Assembly: GCA_019633425.1 (NCBI GenBank)
Contig: WSUB01000024.1
Coordinates: 248,001-312,000 of the forward strand
Length of the DNA stretch: 64,000 nt
From: Tulasnella sp. 424
Taxonomy: Eukaryota; Basidiomycota; Agaricomycetes; Cantharellales; Tulasnellaceae
Direction of reading: 5' to 3'
The notes beneath the pieces are model-generated. The model had not been told where the DNA came from. It did no database searches and worked only from the letters and a program-made list of their open reading frames with translations. Made by a program: the position numbers and the translations under genes. Each line of letters opens with the position of its first letter. Within the stretch, counting starts at the first letter, position 1. Positions 24,101-37,612 of the stretch are shown here, one piece after another.

Positions 24101-26747
24101 CTCGAAACAAGGTAGGGGTGAAGCGAGCGAAAACCTCGATTCCATTCTACTGGGGCTAGGCATCCCGTTGTGGAATAGATCGGGTCAGAGGAGAGCATGT
24201 GCGCCCCCAACTAAGAGTTGGTTCAGATTTCGCGGGATCGTTAAAAGACCGCAGACGCCTGTGGCCACTCTGAGGGGAAACCCAACGCATTGGGGGGGAA
24301 GAGAACGTACGTTTGATGGGGAGCCTCGACCCGGAGCAATAGGGAGTCTGTCCCGGGCTCAGCTGGTTGCCCCGACTTACGTTCCGTCACTCGCTCAGAT
24401 TACTTGGCCGAACATCGAGAAGTGGTTCTGCCCGTCAAACCTACGGGGTAAAGTCTGAACTTCGTTTTGATATCACGAGCGCTTCGAGCGGAGTGCGATC
24501 AAAAGCCCTCCAACCCCAAAAGCAAAAAGTAAAAAGAAAAAATGATTCTCAAGCGAGATTGATAGCCCCCAGCCTCATGACGCTGTCAACAATAAAGGTT
24601 CATGAGAGAAGACGGGCGGACAACCGGCGATTGATACGGAGCTTCCGTCATGGAGCCCTCGGGTGTTGTGTGGAATGCCCTATAGCTTGCTTTGCCAAGG
24701 GTCGCATGTAGACGAAGGAGAGGGAATTGCCGAGGAGCTTGTGTTATCCCTAATGCCTTTTTCATTATCGCCGGTGTGTCAAAGGATAGGCTAGCGTCAG
24801 GCGTGCCCGTTTGCGGGAATTGGCGCGATAAGTTAAACCCCACTTGGCGTGGAACAAGACAATCGTTTGGTTTTTGAGTCAAACCACACGATCGAAGGGG
24901 GCGCCTAACGTTCTGGGAACGAGGCCTGCCTGCCTGCCACCCCTTTCGCTTCATTATCGCCGGGCAGTGGAATACGAAAATGCACAAGACCAGGGGAAGG
25001 GGAAAGTACTGGCAAGTTCGAAGAGATCGATTGAAGGGGTAGTGTACGTATAAGGACGGTGTGGTGTTCGATTCTCCCGACCGAGGAGAGAGAGGAGCAA
25101 TACACTTTCATTTCAACCAAAGGGGAACGAACTGATGATGACATAAACCAAAGGCCGTAACCGAGAGACGCCCCCGTCTCTCTCCACCATACGAAGCTTC
25201 AAAGGAAAGACCCGAAGATGAAAAGCCAGCACTGCCAGAATCCGCAGCTTTTTGCTCTCATGCCCGATTTAGACGGAGTGTGAAAGTAGATGAGTAAAGG
25301 GAAAGGCCTGCGGTGTGTGTGTGGGGTATGGGGGTACCAAAACAACGCGTCCGGCATACTTTACTTTGCAAGTTGGGTGTGTACATAACCCCATACCTCA
25401 GATCCCACATGTCCAGATTCATCCCAGATCCGTTGTTCCGGGAACTTTCACCTACCCCGCGGTTTGCTCGGCCCACTCAGCCACAATTCCATCCACACGC
25501 GCAGCGAAAACGACGTCATCAAATCCCTCCCCCTTCCCCTTGACGATCAATTTAGACCCATCCAAAAGATTCGAGCAAGTCCACGGGTGTTCCGAAACCT
25601 TATGGCATTTCTCACCTCGACACGGAATAATAAATCTTCATTATTATATTTCGCTCGGCTATCGCCCATCCAGCCCTCTTTTGATGCACGGATAATGATG
25701 ATGTGTTAAACCGGAAACGGACACAACCAACGCGTGGATGGGGCCACCCTTTTAAAGCAACACGCATGCCACTAACAACCTACCGAATTCGTGTGGAGAT
25801 AATTAGGGGAAAGAGAGGAAGACGAAGAAACGAACCCGACACATCCAAGAGACGAGGGGTAGAGAGGGGTAGGGGGTGGGTGAGTTAGGGAATGGAGACC
25901 TCGGAAGCTGAGAGACAAAAAGAGAAGAAACGCGCAAGGAGGAAAAAAAAACCAGGGTGGGATCGTGCCGGAGCGCGGTAACTACCATCAACACCCACTT
26001 ACACGCGAACGATTAAATTCAAATCCCGAACCGCCGACAGGCGGAAGAGCGAACGGGAGACGGTGGAAGAACAAGTACGCGCGTGGACGCTTTCTTGGTA
26101 ACAAAGAGGCACAATCAAGTCCGTTTGATGGGAAAATCACTCCCATAAACGGCATAGAGTATATCGCTGGCGGGTTACTGACTACTAAAGTAAAAAAAAA
26201 ACTGACTGATCGAGGACGGGGTGGAAATAATAACATGCTAACTATGGAACCTGAATCAGGATCTTATGTAAACACAAAAAGCCAAAGGGAAAAACGCCCC
26301 CATCAACATAATGCATGGATATACAACTTATTTTTGTAAACAGGATTGGGCAATGTGATGAAAAAAAAATATACTACTACGATACGAATACGTATTGCGC
26401 CGAGAACTAGAGGAACGGGGTTGGGGTTACTATGCAAGGGAAGAAGAAAGACGAGAGAGGTGTTTGACGGGGAAATGAATGAACACAATAGCGAATAAGA
26501 TGCCAGAGGGATGAGTTTTCGAAGCCCGAGGGAAAAGGGGGGAAGGTCATTCATCGAAAGAAGGAAAAACGTGGAAGTAATGCACATGCTGATGGATCAA
26601 GAAATAATGGAACACGAAAGGGGGGAAGATGTGTGGGTGGGGTGAAACGAAAAAAAGCAAAGGAAAAAACGAAAGACATAAACCTAGGGACGCCACGGAG
26701 GAGAATCACTCCATGCCACAAGCCCGTCCCCTGGTTGGGACAAGCTA
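21117..26747. other. 5.6-kb region without recognisable genes, 3' of the cyclin gene
   Basis: I read both strands and found only short, overlapping, family-less ORFs. The sequence has many homopolymer and purine runs (for example AAAAAAAA near 25945 and 26192) and no terminal inverted repeats, target duplications or transposase motifs that I can see. It may hold the long 3' UTR of the cyclin gene, non-coding RNA, or decayed elements. Confidence 0.45.
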
Positions 26748-29700
26748 TTACATCGCTTGTTGTCCCTGCGCCAAATGCTGAGAGTGTTGGTACCCCCATC
26801 GGGTATCGTGTTGGTGCCCATACTGGCTACTCTGAGGAGTTAGAGCATAATGGTGATGATCCCCATACGATTGCACTGGAGTCGCAACCGCCGCAGCAGT
26901 CGGGGCGGAGTAGCCCGCTCCGTTCGGCGCAGCACCAAAGAACCCGTTGCTACCGTTCGTGGGCCACTGGTACCCTGGCGGACCCGCGTTGGCAAAGTTG
27001 CCTTGAGGCTGGTTGACGTAGGAAGGCGCCGGCGCTGCTGCCCCTTGGTTATTGGTATTGTTATTAGCGTAAGCCGAAGTTGAGTAATGTGACGAGGTGG
27101 AGTTATGAGAAGAAGGATGATAATGATTATTAGAAGTCTGAGCCGTTGTTGCGGGAGGAGGGATGGTGTGCTGGGTTTGAAGAGGCGGTAAACGGGGATG
27201 TCCTCCGACCGAAATACCGGTCGACGGAGCTTGCTGAGGAGTATGGTACGAGGGTTGTTGCTGAGCGCGTTGCATGCTGACTTGTCGCTGCTGTGGTTGC
27301 GAAACGTGTCGAGTCCCGTACGAGTCAAGGTCCATCCCCCCAACAAAGCTCCTGCCCCCAAATCCTAACCCAGTCGGGCTAGTCCTCGCGCTCCGAGATC
27401 CCAAATTAGCGTAACTCGCGCTCCTTCCCGCAGGTGCGATCGAATACGCAGCGCTATTCGCAGCTTGGTTCATTGGCACGTAAGGAGGCTGGATGTGCTG
27501 TACCGGGTAGTTGTTGACTTGAACGCGGGTGATGGTCTTGCCGCGATCTCGAGCGCCATAAGCGCGGTGCACGTCTTGAGCTGAAGCAGGGGGTGGGATC
27601 ACGACTGCTTGGGATTGGGCGGGCACTGGCTGCTGAGCTTGCTGACGATTGTCAAGCGCCACCGAGGGGGATGCGGCGAGAGTGTTGAACGTGAGGTACT
27701 GCAAAAGAAAATCCCCATCAGCATCGACGAAGAAAAGCGACTTTCAAACGCGATTCGCTCACCTGAGGTAGGCCTCTCGACATCCTCTCGTCCGCGTGAT
27801 ATGGCGCAATCAAATGCTCAACGACCGACTCGGCTCTCACATGCGACGGCAACATATCCTCATCCTCGCCCTGCTCTTCCTTAACATCCTCAAAGTCATC
27901 ATCCTCCTCATCCACCTCATCGATTTCCTCCTGCTTGACCATGACCATATCCTGCTGACCCCGACCTGCAGATGGCTCCAACGACATCCGATTCAACGCA
28001 GCTCTCAACTCTCCGCTCCCGTCAGCATATCCACCACCAATCGTAATCATCGACGACGGCGGCGGGAGTTCAGCAGCACCAGAGCTTGCACGAGAATCAT
28101 CCGAAGACGCGGTGGAGTTGGATTCGATCCCGAGCATCGGTTCGGAAGCTGAAGGGATCCGGTACGCCGTCGTCGTAGGCGGTGCGGTTTGATGCTGCGG
28201 CGGGGGCAGGTATGTAGCCGTCGAGGCGTACGAAGGCTCGAGGGCCGGTGGCCTCGGTTGCTGGTACTGCTGTAACTGCTGTTGTTGTTGAGCCACGTTC
28301 AAGGCATAATCCGCCAAAGCAGCGAAACTCCCGGAAAGAGGTCGTTTCGCTGGTGGAGGCTTCAAGTCCGGTGAAAACGACGCGTCGTTCAAAGTCCGCT
28401 TGGAGCCTGCGGTCGTTGGGCGTGTGGCCGTCGGGATGGGAGGAGGTTGGAGCTGGGTTGTGGTCTGTGGCTGGGGTTGAGGGAGGTGTTGTTGGGGGTG
28501 AGGTCGCGTTGGGGTTGTTGCGGCCGAGAACGGATTCGAAGTAGGTTGTTGCAGTGGCGGTAAGGTGAAGGTGAAAGGGAATGCGGATGCAGGAGCGGTG
28601 GATGGTATTGGCGAAGTACTCCGTGCGCGGGGTAATGCGTGGATGTGTGGTCGATGGTTTTGGGTTGCTTGGGTATTCAGCAGTGCAGCACCATTCCTTC
28701 CCCTCTCCGTCGACGACACCAACGTTGAAGTCGGTGTGTTGCCATACACCATTCTCCTCCAACCGTCGTACGCTCTCTCCTTTGCCCACATGAGTCCATT
28801 GAGCATCAATAGCCAGCCTTCGTACGCCTTCTGGTCGATGAAGAGCTGGTGTCCCAAGCCTCCAAGAAACTCGCGCTCCATGTTGTTAATGTCCGCTAAC
28901 GGGATTTTGGCGATTTGGGACCACGTCAAGTTCGTGTACGTGTTGCTAGAGAAGGGAGGGAACGGGACCCGAGAAGAACAATTAGCTTCTGAGAGCGGAA
29001 AATGACACTTTGGCCCAAAAGGCCCTCAGTACTCACTCATCAAGGAACTTGTTCGCTAACATCAACCCAACAACGGCCAAGCGCAATTCGCTTCCCGGTT
29101 GAGCTACAATACCAGGATTCTGGCGCTTTAACCGGAAAATGTAGCACAAGCTGAGGACGATGACGCCTTGCGAGACTTGGGTCGTCGTGAGCAACGAGTG
29201 CATAAAGTCGACGAACTGCTTCGTCGGGTAGAATTGCAAGCGCGCTGTAGTAGGGTTCGATTGCGGTGTTGGGAAGCTGGGCGAGTACGGATTCGAGGAA
29301 GGGGCGGAGGGAGAGGCGGATGATGAAGGGGGGTTTTCGGAGGACGGTGTCGCGGGCCGGGGGTCTGCGAACCAAATATAGCAAATCATCGCGCAGGTGT
29401 TGTGCGCTACAAAGTTGGCTATACGATTCGTTCGACCGGCTTCTGGGGTGTGGTTGGTTGGGACGACGTGCTGCTGCTGTCGACCGTGTACCATTCGAGG
29501 CTGCTGCTCGTGCACGCTCGCGTTTGCGGGAGTCGAGACGGCGGTCATCGTTGATGGCTTGGACAGTCCGTTGGCTTGCGAAGATGGTCCTGGTTGAGCG
29601 TATGACGAATAGGCGAAGGCGGATGTATGAGATGGACGGTCAGCTTGAATCATGGGCTGGACGGCGGGAAGGTGTTGTCGAGCGACTGAAGCTCCTGAGC

Positions 29701-30328
29701 TCTTGGTGCGTATTCTTTGTTGGGGGCGGTGGTCTGATGGTGGTGGAGAGAGAGAGAAAGAAAGAAATTGATGGATGGCGTCGTCGACGTGTTTGTATTT
29801 TCGCGAAATGAAGAGGGAGAGAGACAGAGAGAGAGGAAAAGAGGTTAGTTAGACTTTGGGACTTGGACTGTGGGGGTGCATCGCACACAGCAAAAAGCGG
29901 GCAGAGGAGCTGTCTCTCCCCGCTGTGCACTTACGAGAAGCGAAAGGCGAGGATTGCGGCACTATCGATGACAGAGGAGGTAACTGCTGCTGATGTTGAG
30001 GAGGGAGAGAGTGCTGAAAGGCTTGCATTGTCGGTGGGGGAGATGGATAAGCTTGCTGCTGCTGCAGGTGATGTCTTGGTTGCTGCTCCTGCTGAACGTA
30101 GGACATGGCGGTGAAGAGGCCTGCAGTGGAGTACCCGCTGCTACTGCTACTGCTGCTATCGTCTGGCGGGGTATAGTGCGAAGGTCCTGCTCGTCGTCTC
30201 GCCGCGGTTGAGGAGGTCGGGGGTGAAGAGGCAGGAGAGGATGAGGCGGAGTAGGAATGGCAGGTGTGGAAGATGGTGGTCGGGATTGAAAGAGTCGAGA
30301 GCCTTGAGGCAGCGTCAGCGAAAGCCAT
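26748..30328 (-). CDS. Pho80/Clg1-type cyclin with long low-complexity arms
   Basis: Four exons (29935-30328, 29037-29694, 27763-28945, 26748-27698) give 1061 residues. The cyclin box starts near residue 222 (RTNRIANFVAHNTCAMICYIWF), continues through FYPTKQFVDFMHSLLTTTQVS and LSLCYIFRLK, and reaches LANKFLDDNTYTNLTWSQIA and NNMEREFLGGLGHQLFI. These are hallmarks of Pho80/Pcl/Clg1-like cyclins, which partner Pho85-type kinases. The exon 2/exon 3 splice creates the diagnostic KFLDDNTYTN. The N-terminal 220 residues are Ser/Pro/Gln-rich. The C-terminal 650 are Gln-, Pro- and Asn-rich with an acidic EEEDDDFEDVKEE patch, suggesting disordered regulatory arms. The stop is TAA at 26748. The kinase partner and process (nutrient or developmental control) are inferred from the family. 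Flanks are unusually gene-poor. Confidence 0.88.
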
Positions 30329-31426
30329 ATGAACGGGCGGTGATTTGAAAAGTGTGATGATATTACGATTTCCTTGTCGGTTTTTGATGGTGGGGGAAAC
30401 GGAGAGGGGGAAGGGAGTAGAAGGAGGAAACGGGGGATATCGAGGGACACAGCCAAGGTAAAAAGCAAGAGAGGCGGCGTTAATTGGACCCAAGAAGTGG
30501 AATAGGTGTTGTAACCCTTGAGGCGCGATGTATTGGGCTCTGCTAGTAGGAGGAATTCCTGGGCGTTGTCGGGAGGGGCGGGACTTTTTTTTCTCCAAGG
30601 TCAGACCATGGATGAACGACAAGAGGTTGATCAACGCCAGTCAGGAGAGAGACACTGCTCGGGTATTATCATCCGCTTACTTGCGGGGTGACCACAACAA
30701 ACGCGCGTCACTATACTCCTCATGTGTACCTCCTCTTGCTCCCTGACCCAGGAATTTTCCATTGTCACAGGTCGTGGCCCTGTGCCGCAGTTGGACACAT
30801 CAAAAAGGTGACCATCGGCGTGTCGGGGATTGAATTTGTTCGAGGGAAAAAAGAAACAAAAAGGTAAAACAGGGAGGGGAGCAGGTGGGATGGGATTTCA
30901 AGAAATTTTGGGTTCCCGAGCGACCGAGACAAGAGTCAACTTTCAGGGTCGAGTAATTTATCGCAATAAAAGACGAGAGGCTCGAGAAATAAATAAAAAA
31001 AAGGGGCGCCCATTTGTCCTTCGCGAATAAAACGGGGTTGAGTTGATTTTAGCGTCGCACCGGTGCAATATTTACGATCCCAGGGGTCCTTCCCTTTCCC
31101 ATCTCACTTCAGCCTAAACCGGTCCCCTACAAGTAAATGGAAGGACCCCGGACACGTCACATGGGAAGCTCTCGCCCCAAACCTCCTTTTCACCGACTGG
31201 AAATTAGCACCTATTGCTGTGATTCCCTCTGCGAAGGAAGGTGAGTGGAGGTCCCCCCCCTTCGGCTCCTCACGTTCTCGTCCCGAGGTCTCTCTCTTGT
31301 CGCCAGGTGTCATGCCAGCATTCTTTTAGAACGCGCACGAGGGGCAACTCACCGGTAAGTAAAAAAAAAGGTAAACAATTCCCCTTCAGAGGCCCCAGTA
31401 CAACGGTCCTTGGGTCTTATCCACCA

Positions 31427-31450
31427 CACACACCACATACACACACACCA
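31427..31450. repeat. CA-rich simple repeat
   Basis: A short imperfect CACA tract (CACACACACCACATACACAC). Probably neutral low-complexity DNA. Confidence 0.7.
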
Positions 31451-31739
31451 CTAAGAAGTAACAGACAGGCGGAACTCTCTATCTGAATTCCACGTCAAGT
31501 TCTTATTTCACCCAATTCCGGCATCGCACACGGGCGATACGGAATCCACGCACGGGCGTCTGAGTCTGCTTGCGCACACCCCGTCAGACTTGAAGGGGTG
31601 TGTGCATGTGTTGCTCTGGGCTATACAGTCCGACCATGTGTGCTAGTTTGACTTTTGAAAACATCCTTTCTTCAACCTAGCGCATTTCAACCAGGTTCGT
31701 ACATGGTAACGTTCCATCATATGTTCCTCGCGGCCCTTC

Positions 31740-31753
31740 ACGCGCGCGCGCGC
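31740..31753. repeat. CG dinucleotide repeat
   Basis: An alternating CGCGCGCGCGCG tract, able in principle to adopt Z-DNA. No link to a gene is seen. Confidence 0.7.
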
Positions 31754-34700
31754 CCAGAAAGAGAAAAGCATGCCGAATTCGCATCCCGAAAGGATAAACC
31801 TAGCCCAACAAGATAGATGGATCATTTTGATTGGCCTCGCTGTCACCTGTCACCAGTACACCAATGTCTCGCCTTTCCGAAACCCGATGACAAACCGGCA
31901 GCTCCCCCCCCTCCCTTCCCGCATGCGGTACACATGAAGTACAGCCTTTGGCTCGCGGACCTACCTAATCGGGTAAAATGTATGGGGGAATGGGTACCCA
32001 ATCGCAAGTACCCATGACAAGGCGACGATCACTTCCACCCCTTACGAATTCCATTCTTCTCTCTCGCTTTTTTTCTCGTGCCTTCGATGCGGTAAAGCCC
32101 TCTCCCCCTCTCCCCCACACAGGATAAAGTAGCACTTGAGCTTCGGCAACACCCCTTGCAACCCAGGACGAGGCGCGGAAGACTGTATACATTATATGAT
32201 AAGTGACTGCGCGCACGCGATGTCGTTTCGAGAGTGAGGGAGAGACTTCCATTCCTAATCGACACTAGCGTGTAATTCCCGTATGAAAGTAGTTCCACCG
32301 AGGAAACCCAGCCCACCCAACCAACCCACTCACCGGGACGCGCGTAGCCATGCATGAACTGAACTGAAAAGCCTCCAATATACAAACAGATCAATGGATC
32401 AAACTTGGTCAGGCAAACTTCCCGAGTAGACAGCCACTCTGCCATACATATATCCATATGGTAAGGCGTGTGGATTTTTTTTGTCTCTTTTTTTGCGTTT
32501 GCGTTTTACATACGTGCCTTGTTGGGTGGTGATTCAGGTCAGCAAATAAACAAGCCTTTTGAATACGAACCTGAAAAGCCTCGCGTTCTTCCGCCGAGTC
32601 TCATCAAGAGGCGAGAACGCTCGCTGCCGACGGCGTGTGGCTTTCAAGTTTGATCAGGTCGTTCGTTCTCTCGTTGCCGCTTTCGGCCCGGTTCCCTGTT
32701 TGGGTAAGTGACTCCACCCCCGCTTAACTTCCGTCCTTTTTTTCTTCGTGTCAAACCCTCGTCACCATATACATCATCCCATCACGACGCTAGACGCACG
32801 CGGAAAGTAAACTAAGCGATCGTTCCAATCAATAATCCCCGTTATTACGCCCCCCCCTCCCAATCAATCAGAGCACCGTTTTGTTTTTCCGATCGATGAC
32901 GCCCTTTTTTTCTCGGTTCCAACCTCGTTCCGCACGACGCGCCACACAACAGCCATGATATCCTTGGTCCCTTTGCCGATAGCGCATCTCGTTACATTGT
33001 GCCTCTCTCGCTCCAAAAACGAGCTAGCTCATTTTTGTCTGAGGCAAGCGAACAAGACCTCCTTTTTTTTCATATGAAGGTAAAACGCCGCAAAAAAGCG
33101 GGGATTATATTCTTTGTCGTCCCATCAAAGACTCACCCCCTCGCCTACCGTGCCGCCTCCCCGTTCAATTGTATCTATCACACAAGGCGAGGCTAAGCCG
33201 TTTTGCAACGCTCACAAATCCCGGAATGATGATGCCCTTGCTAAACACACCGACCAAGTCGGAAGACTACAAATACAGTATATCCCAATATTCTTTTTTT
33301 CCTTCCACGATACTTTAAGCCTTTATAACAGCGGGACCCGATCACAAGGGGAGGGCACCTAATCAGGTCCCGCGAATGCAATGCAAACTTTGGGTGGGTT
33401 ACTTTGCTTAGTCAGATGCTTTTTCTTGAGCCCCAAGGGTGGGATCGTAAAAGCGGAGTGCAATTGAAGCGCCGCCACTTCGCAAGAGGTGCACATATCT
33501 CCTCCGGTGAACCGCGAACCCGCTTTCCGATCGCGCGCAGAAGTTCAGAAAAGCAAAAAAGGGGTGGGACAACGTAATCAAATAGCTTACCCCCAAAACA
33601 GTTACGCCGGGGGTCAGGATTATGGGCCGTTACATTTTAGGGTTGGAACGTCACGTATCCCCCTCTCCCCCGATCACGTCACACCTGTGTTGCGAATTCT
33701 TTGTTATTTTATATATTCTTTTTTTTCTGAGCCGCACTCGGGAAAGCTTCTTCCGAATTTAGACGCCTTGCGTCTACCCTGAGAACCGAGCTCCGCACCA
33801 CCCGTCATCTTACCCTCCCCCAATAATGAAAGCACGGTTAGAGTGACGAGAAGGGTAAGCGCCGAAGTCTCGCCATCCGCCTGTCTCCCCCTACTGCGGC
33901 GTTCTGTGCTCAAAACGCAAACTAGTTTACCAAACATCCTCTCGGCCGTTTTCATTCGGACTTTTTGTGGGTGTTCCGGTAGCTCGGAAGTTGAGATCGC
34001 GGCCAGCTTTGGTTTTGAAGGAGGGGGAGAAAGAGCTAACCCCCATTCGATCGATTCCGCGAAGCTATACGAGATCGTAACCTTCCAGCCCCAAGCGAAG
34101 GGGGAGAGGACAGAACAAGTGGCCGAGCGCTACATAAATTGGAAGTCGGACAATTGGGAACGGGGTTCCTCCCAAGCAGCTCCCCCACCGCCTGGTTCGC
34201 TTTTCTTTTCCCGAGAGATGCACGAAGAAGAACTCTCTTTCTTTTTGTGGTGTTTGATTCATACTGCTGGGACAACATGCTTGCCTTACCGTGGTCTTCC
34301 ACCCGCTCAGCCCGCACGCAATATATCACTAATTGTCCTCCCCTCCCTTCGGTTGCTCTATCACTTGTTCCCGACGCAGGGTGTCCCTGCTCGGCTCTTC
34401 TTTTTCACCACGCAGACACCCAAGACCGTCCATCGGGATCGGGGCAACTCAAAATTGTCAACCCTGGAGCCAGCTTGCTTTATGGACAGCTCCCGGCCTC
34501 GGCGTTGGTGGTTCTTTGTATTGAGAAGGCAAGAGAATGTCGGAGGCTTTTTCGGTCGACATCTGTCCCAATTCGGTCATACTTTTCTGTAACATGCTCC
34601 CTCCTCTCGTCCCCACATAACTTCGCAAGTCCCGAGCTCGACTTTTTTGACATGACCATCCCTGTTGCGGGGAGAGCTGGGTTGCAATCCCAAAACCTTA

Positions 34701-36289
34701 CTCACTTACGTGGAGCACTCGGCTTCCGCTTCTGGCTTCTCGTCGGTTCGCGTGAGCGCCCCCCGCCTCCGACTTGCTGAAATCAACGCCGAACTTTCGT
34801 CATCTCCGCTCCACGACGGATCAAACGCAAAAGTGACGAAGGTACCTCGCAACGAAAGACAAAAAGGAAATCAATCCCGTTAGCCTCCCATTCAGGACCC
34901 CATATTCCAGGGCTGTCATATGCATGGCGTAGTCTGATGTCTGTGTCCCGCGGCATTCTCGACAAGGAAGGGAAGAGGGAGAAAAATGATGCCGATCGTC
35001 AGCCGGAACTAGATAACAACGATGGGAAACTAAAGAATTCGCCAAGTCCCGATCAATCGGACACAGCGCGCGAAGACCAAAAGAAAAAGAATGGGAAAAT
35101 GATTCAGGGATTCCAAGGGTGAAGGAAAAGGAAGGTACCGACCCTCATTAAGATGATTTAGGAAAGGCCTCCGAAGCTCTTCGCGTGGCAAAAACCCATC
35201 CCAAAACGGGCAGGGGCGGTTATGTAACGCCACACCCGCGCGAGATTTCCGGCTTTCGGTGACCGGCCCCTGTGTTCTGTCCTTCTCGCCGCTCAGCCCC
35301 AAGAAAACACAAAGGCGGGACGATCATCCCTTCTTCTACACGTTTAAGGAATATGAAAGTCGCGCGCTATGCACATGTAAGTACATGATCGTGATCCGCC
35401 GCGAAGTTCTTTTTTCCCTCTTTTGTCTAGCTGTGACCACTCTAATCGATCTTGGTCGTGGGCTTCCAAGTATGGGTTCTCCAACCGAGCGACTTACACT
35501 CTCTTCGGGCTCAGAGGTCATCCCCTCACCCCCGGCTAACAACTGAGTGCGAACAATGGAAGGAAGTCATTCCCCGCCTTCGCTAATATCTGTATAGGAG
35601 GGATGGCTTTTGCTTTATGTAATCCTCATGCCTCATGGGCAGCAACGCCGACGGCGATTACCGAATTTGAACCACGAGCTTGTTCGGTCGGTTCTAAAGT
35701 GGAGTTTCAACCCCTCGGCGCGAGGATTATATTGGTAAACCAGGAAAGTGGAGTTTTTCGGTGTGAATGTTCAATATCGTGAGTAATGGACGCGTCAAGC
35801 CGAAGAACCATCAGCCGGGACCCTTCGTCGGAACACGCGTAGGTGCATGTCGAGGTCCGAAGCCGAAATAACACCCTTAAGTTTAGAAGGTCTAATATTA
35901 GGTATCTAAGGTGATATAATGATCCAATACCACTGATTACCGAATTTACACGCTTTGCGATTGCTCTGAGACAAAGGTCCGCGAATGGGCGAATAACAAA
36001 TGATGATAGGTGTCCAAGAGTGCGGGTTGCCCAGCTCCGTCGAGGCGTAGGTTCCCCGCGGAAGTTCTGCCATGTTTCCTCGGTCATTCGACCTGGCGAT
36101 GCTTCGCCTTCCTCGTTAGCCTGGCTAGCTATCGTACATGATGGCCTATGCAAAACCCCTCAGATGGCTTGAAGCTGCCTCTCTCGTACAGTGTATTTGT
36201 CCTTGATGTTCATGTTTGCCTTATCGGCGCGTCACAAGTTGACTTGACCGTCGGCGGACAACCCATTGGCATTCTCTCGTCACAGCCCA

Positions 36290-37290
36290 ATGTCGGCCCC
36301 ACCACTCCGGAAAGCGATACATGGCCGTGGCCAGGCAACCCTCGAAGCATTCGGTCGTGACGCCGTCTTCTCGGTCCTATCCTTCACCTACCCATTGAAA
36401 CTCATATCACCTAAAATAACCGCGGCGAACCCGGTTGCTATAGCCTACGTGCTGTCATACGGAGGAGGTTTGATATCCGGAGACCAAATTGACTTGAATG
36501 TGGAGACTCGGAAAGAGGCGACTCTCATCCTGCTGACTCAGGTGACAGGAAAAGAACACATTCCCTTGAACGTATATGATTCCTAACATGAGACACCCGA
36601 TAGGGCTCAACTAAAGTGTTTCCATCTCGCACAATTGATCGGATAAGGGCTAGCAACGTCTTTGCGCGACAACAGGAAGGAGTCAACGACTCATCGGATA
36701 CGACACGCCAAAGCCTGGCGGCTAACGTGGCGTCTGGCAGCAATCTGGTCTTGTTGCCTGACCCCGTCACATGCTTCGCCGGGTCGAACTACACGCAAGT
36801 CCAGACTTTTAGATTGGACAAAGGGGCGAGCCTGTGCGTTCTGGACTGGTACACGTCCGGTCGAATGTCACGAGGCGAGGAGTGGGTGTTTGAGCGGTAT
36901 CGGAGCGTGAACGAGATATGGGTCGACGGCAAGCGAGCCGCGAGGGATGTTATGTTGCTCGAGGAGCCTAATGGTCATTCCGTCCCACCATTGGGAGCGA
37001 GAACGTTAAAGGCCCGGATGGCGCCTTACTCGTGCTACGCGACCCTGTTCTTGGTGGGATCAGCTGTAGCACCGGTCTTGTCTTATGTCGAGCAGGAGTT
37101 GCGATCGGTTACTCAGTTCCAGGCGTCGAAGCCTGCAGAGTTAATTTGGTCGTTCAGTCCTCTGGAGCATGGGGGGATCGTTCGAGCGGCAGGCATGGAG
37201 ACGGAAACGGTGAAGTTTTGGTTGAAACGAGTTTTGGTGCCCATACAAAGTATTATTGGGTCGGAAGCTTTTGATAAAATCCTTGTTTGA
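36290..37290 (+). CDS. ureD: Urease accessory protein UreD
   Basis: UreD (UreH) is the scaffold that, with UreF and UreG, delivers nickel to apo-urease. Two exons, 36290-36541 and 36604-37290, joined over a 62-nt intron, give 312 residues, normal for fungal UreD. Signatures: GRGQATLEAFG near the start, FTYPLKLISP, the glycine-rich YGGGLISGDQIDLNVE, and the splice-created LLTQGSTKVF, followed by LPDPVTCFAGSNYTQVQTF and LDWYTSGRMSRGEEW. I start at 36290 (MSAPPLRKAIHGRG) rather than the in-frame ATG at 36266, because the shorter form fits the family N-terminus. The donor is GTGACA, which is weak. Its 3' 150 bp are copied twice downstream with the GNAT genes. Urease and UreF/UreG are not in this window. 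Confidence 0.9.
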
Positions 37291-37612
37291 GAGACGCGAT
37301 GTGGTCTGAGTATCTGTGTGGCGCGAGAAAGTTGGTTCCAGACAGGACTTTTCTTTCTACCATCTTGGAAAGCGTCCTCCTTATCCTGCGGACGATCCGC
37401 TGGGATGCACCCTTGGCCTTTAATCCGGGGTGTGAAAAAGTGCATGAGCGCTGGATAGAAGTTCATCCTATCTTGTTCACGCGGCATTGAATCCCGACGG
37501 TTGTCGCACAGCTCACCCAGCCGCAGATAAGCTTACGAAATCAAATGACTCGCAGTATTTTTGCATATTTCTCATCTTGCGATAACAACCACCTTTCATC
37601 ATAGGCTGTAGA

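Larger units (their letters stand above)
30329..36289. other. 6-kb region without recognisable genes, 5' of the cyclin gene
   Basis: No supported gene on either strand up to UreD. Two overlapping ORFs near 33843-34780 are long (249 and 213 codons) but share the same DNA in different frames and show no family signal. Simple-sequence tracts occur (CA-rich 31427-31450, CG-rich 31740-31753, several T8-T9 runs). It should contain the cyclin promoter next to 30329 and the UreD promoter next to 36289. Confidence 0.45.

Noticed and set aside
25040..25090. tRNA-like B-box (GTTCGATTC)
   Set aside because: No A-box, no acceptor stem and no cloverleaf could be folded around it.
33843..34780. Two long overlapping + strand ORFs (249 and 213 codons)
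   Set aside because: They use the same DNA in different frames, are low in family-like motifs, have no clear start context, and lie in homopolymer-rich gene-free sequence.
35707..36153. 148-codon minus strand ORF before UreD
   Set aside because: No motif or domain; probably a shadow of AT/GC composition in the UreD promoter region.
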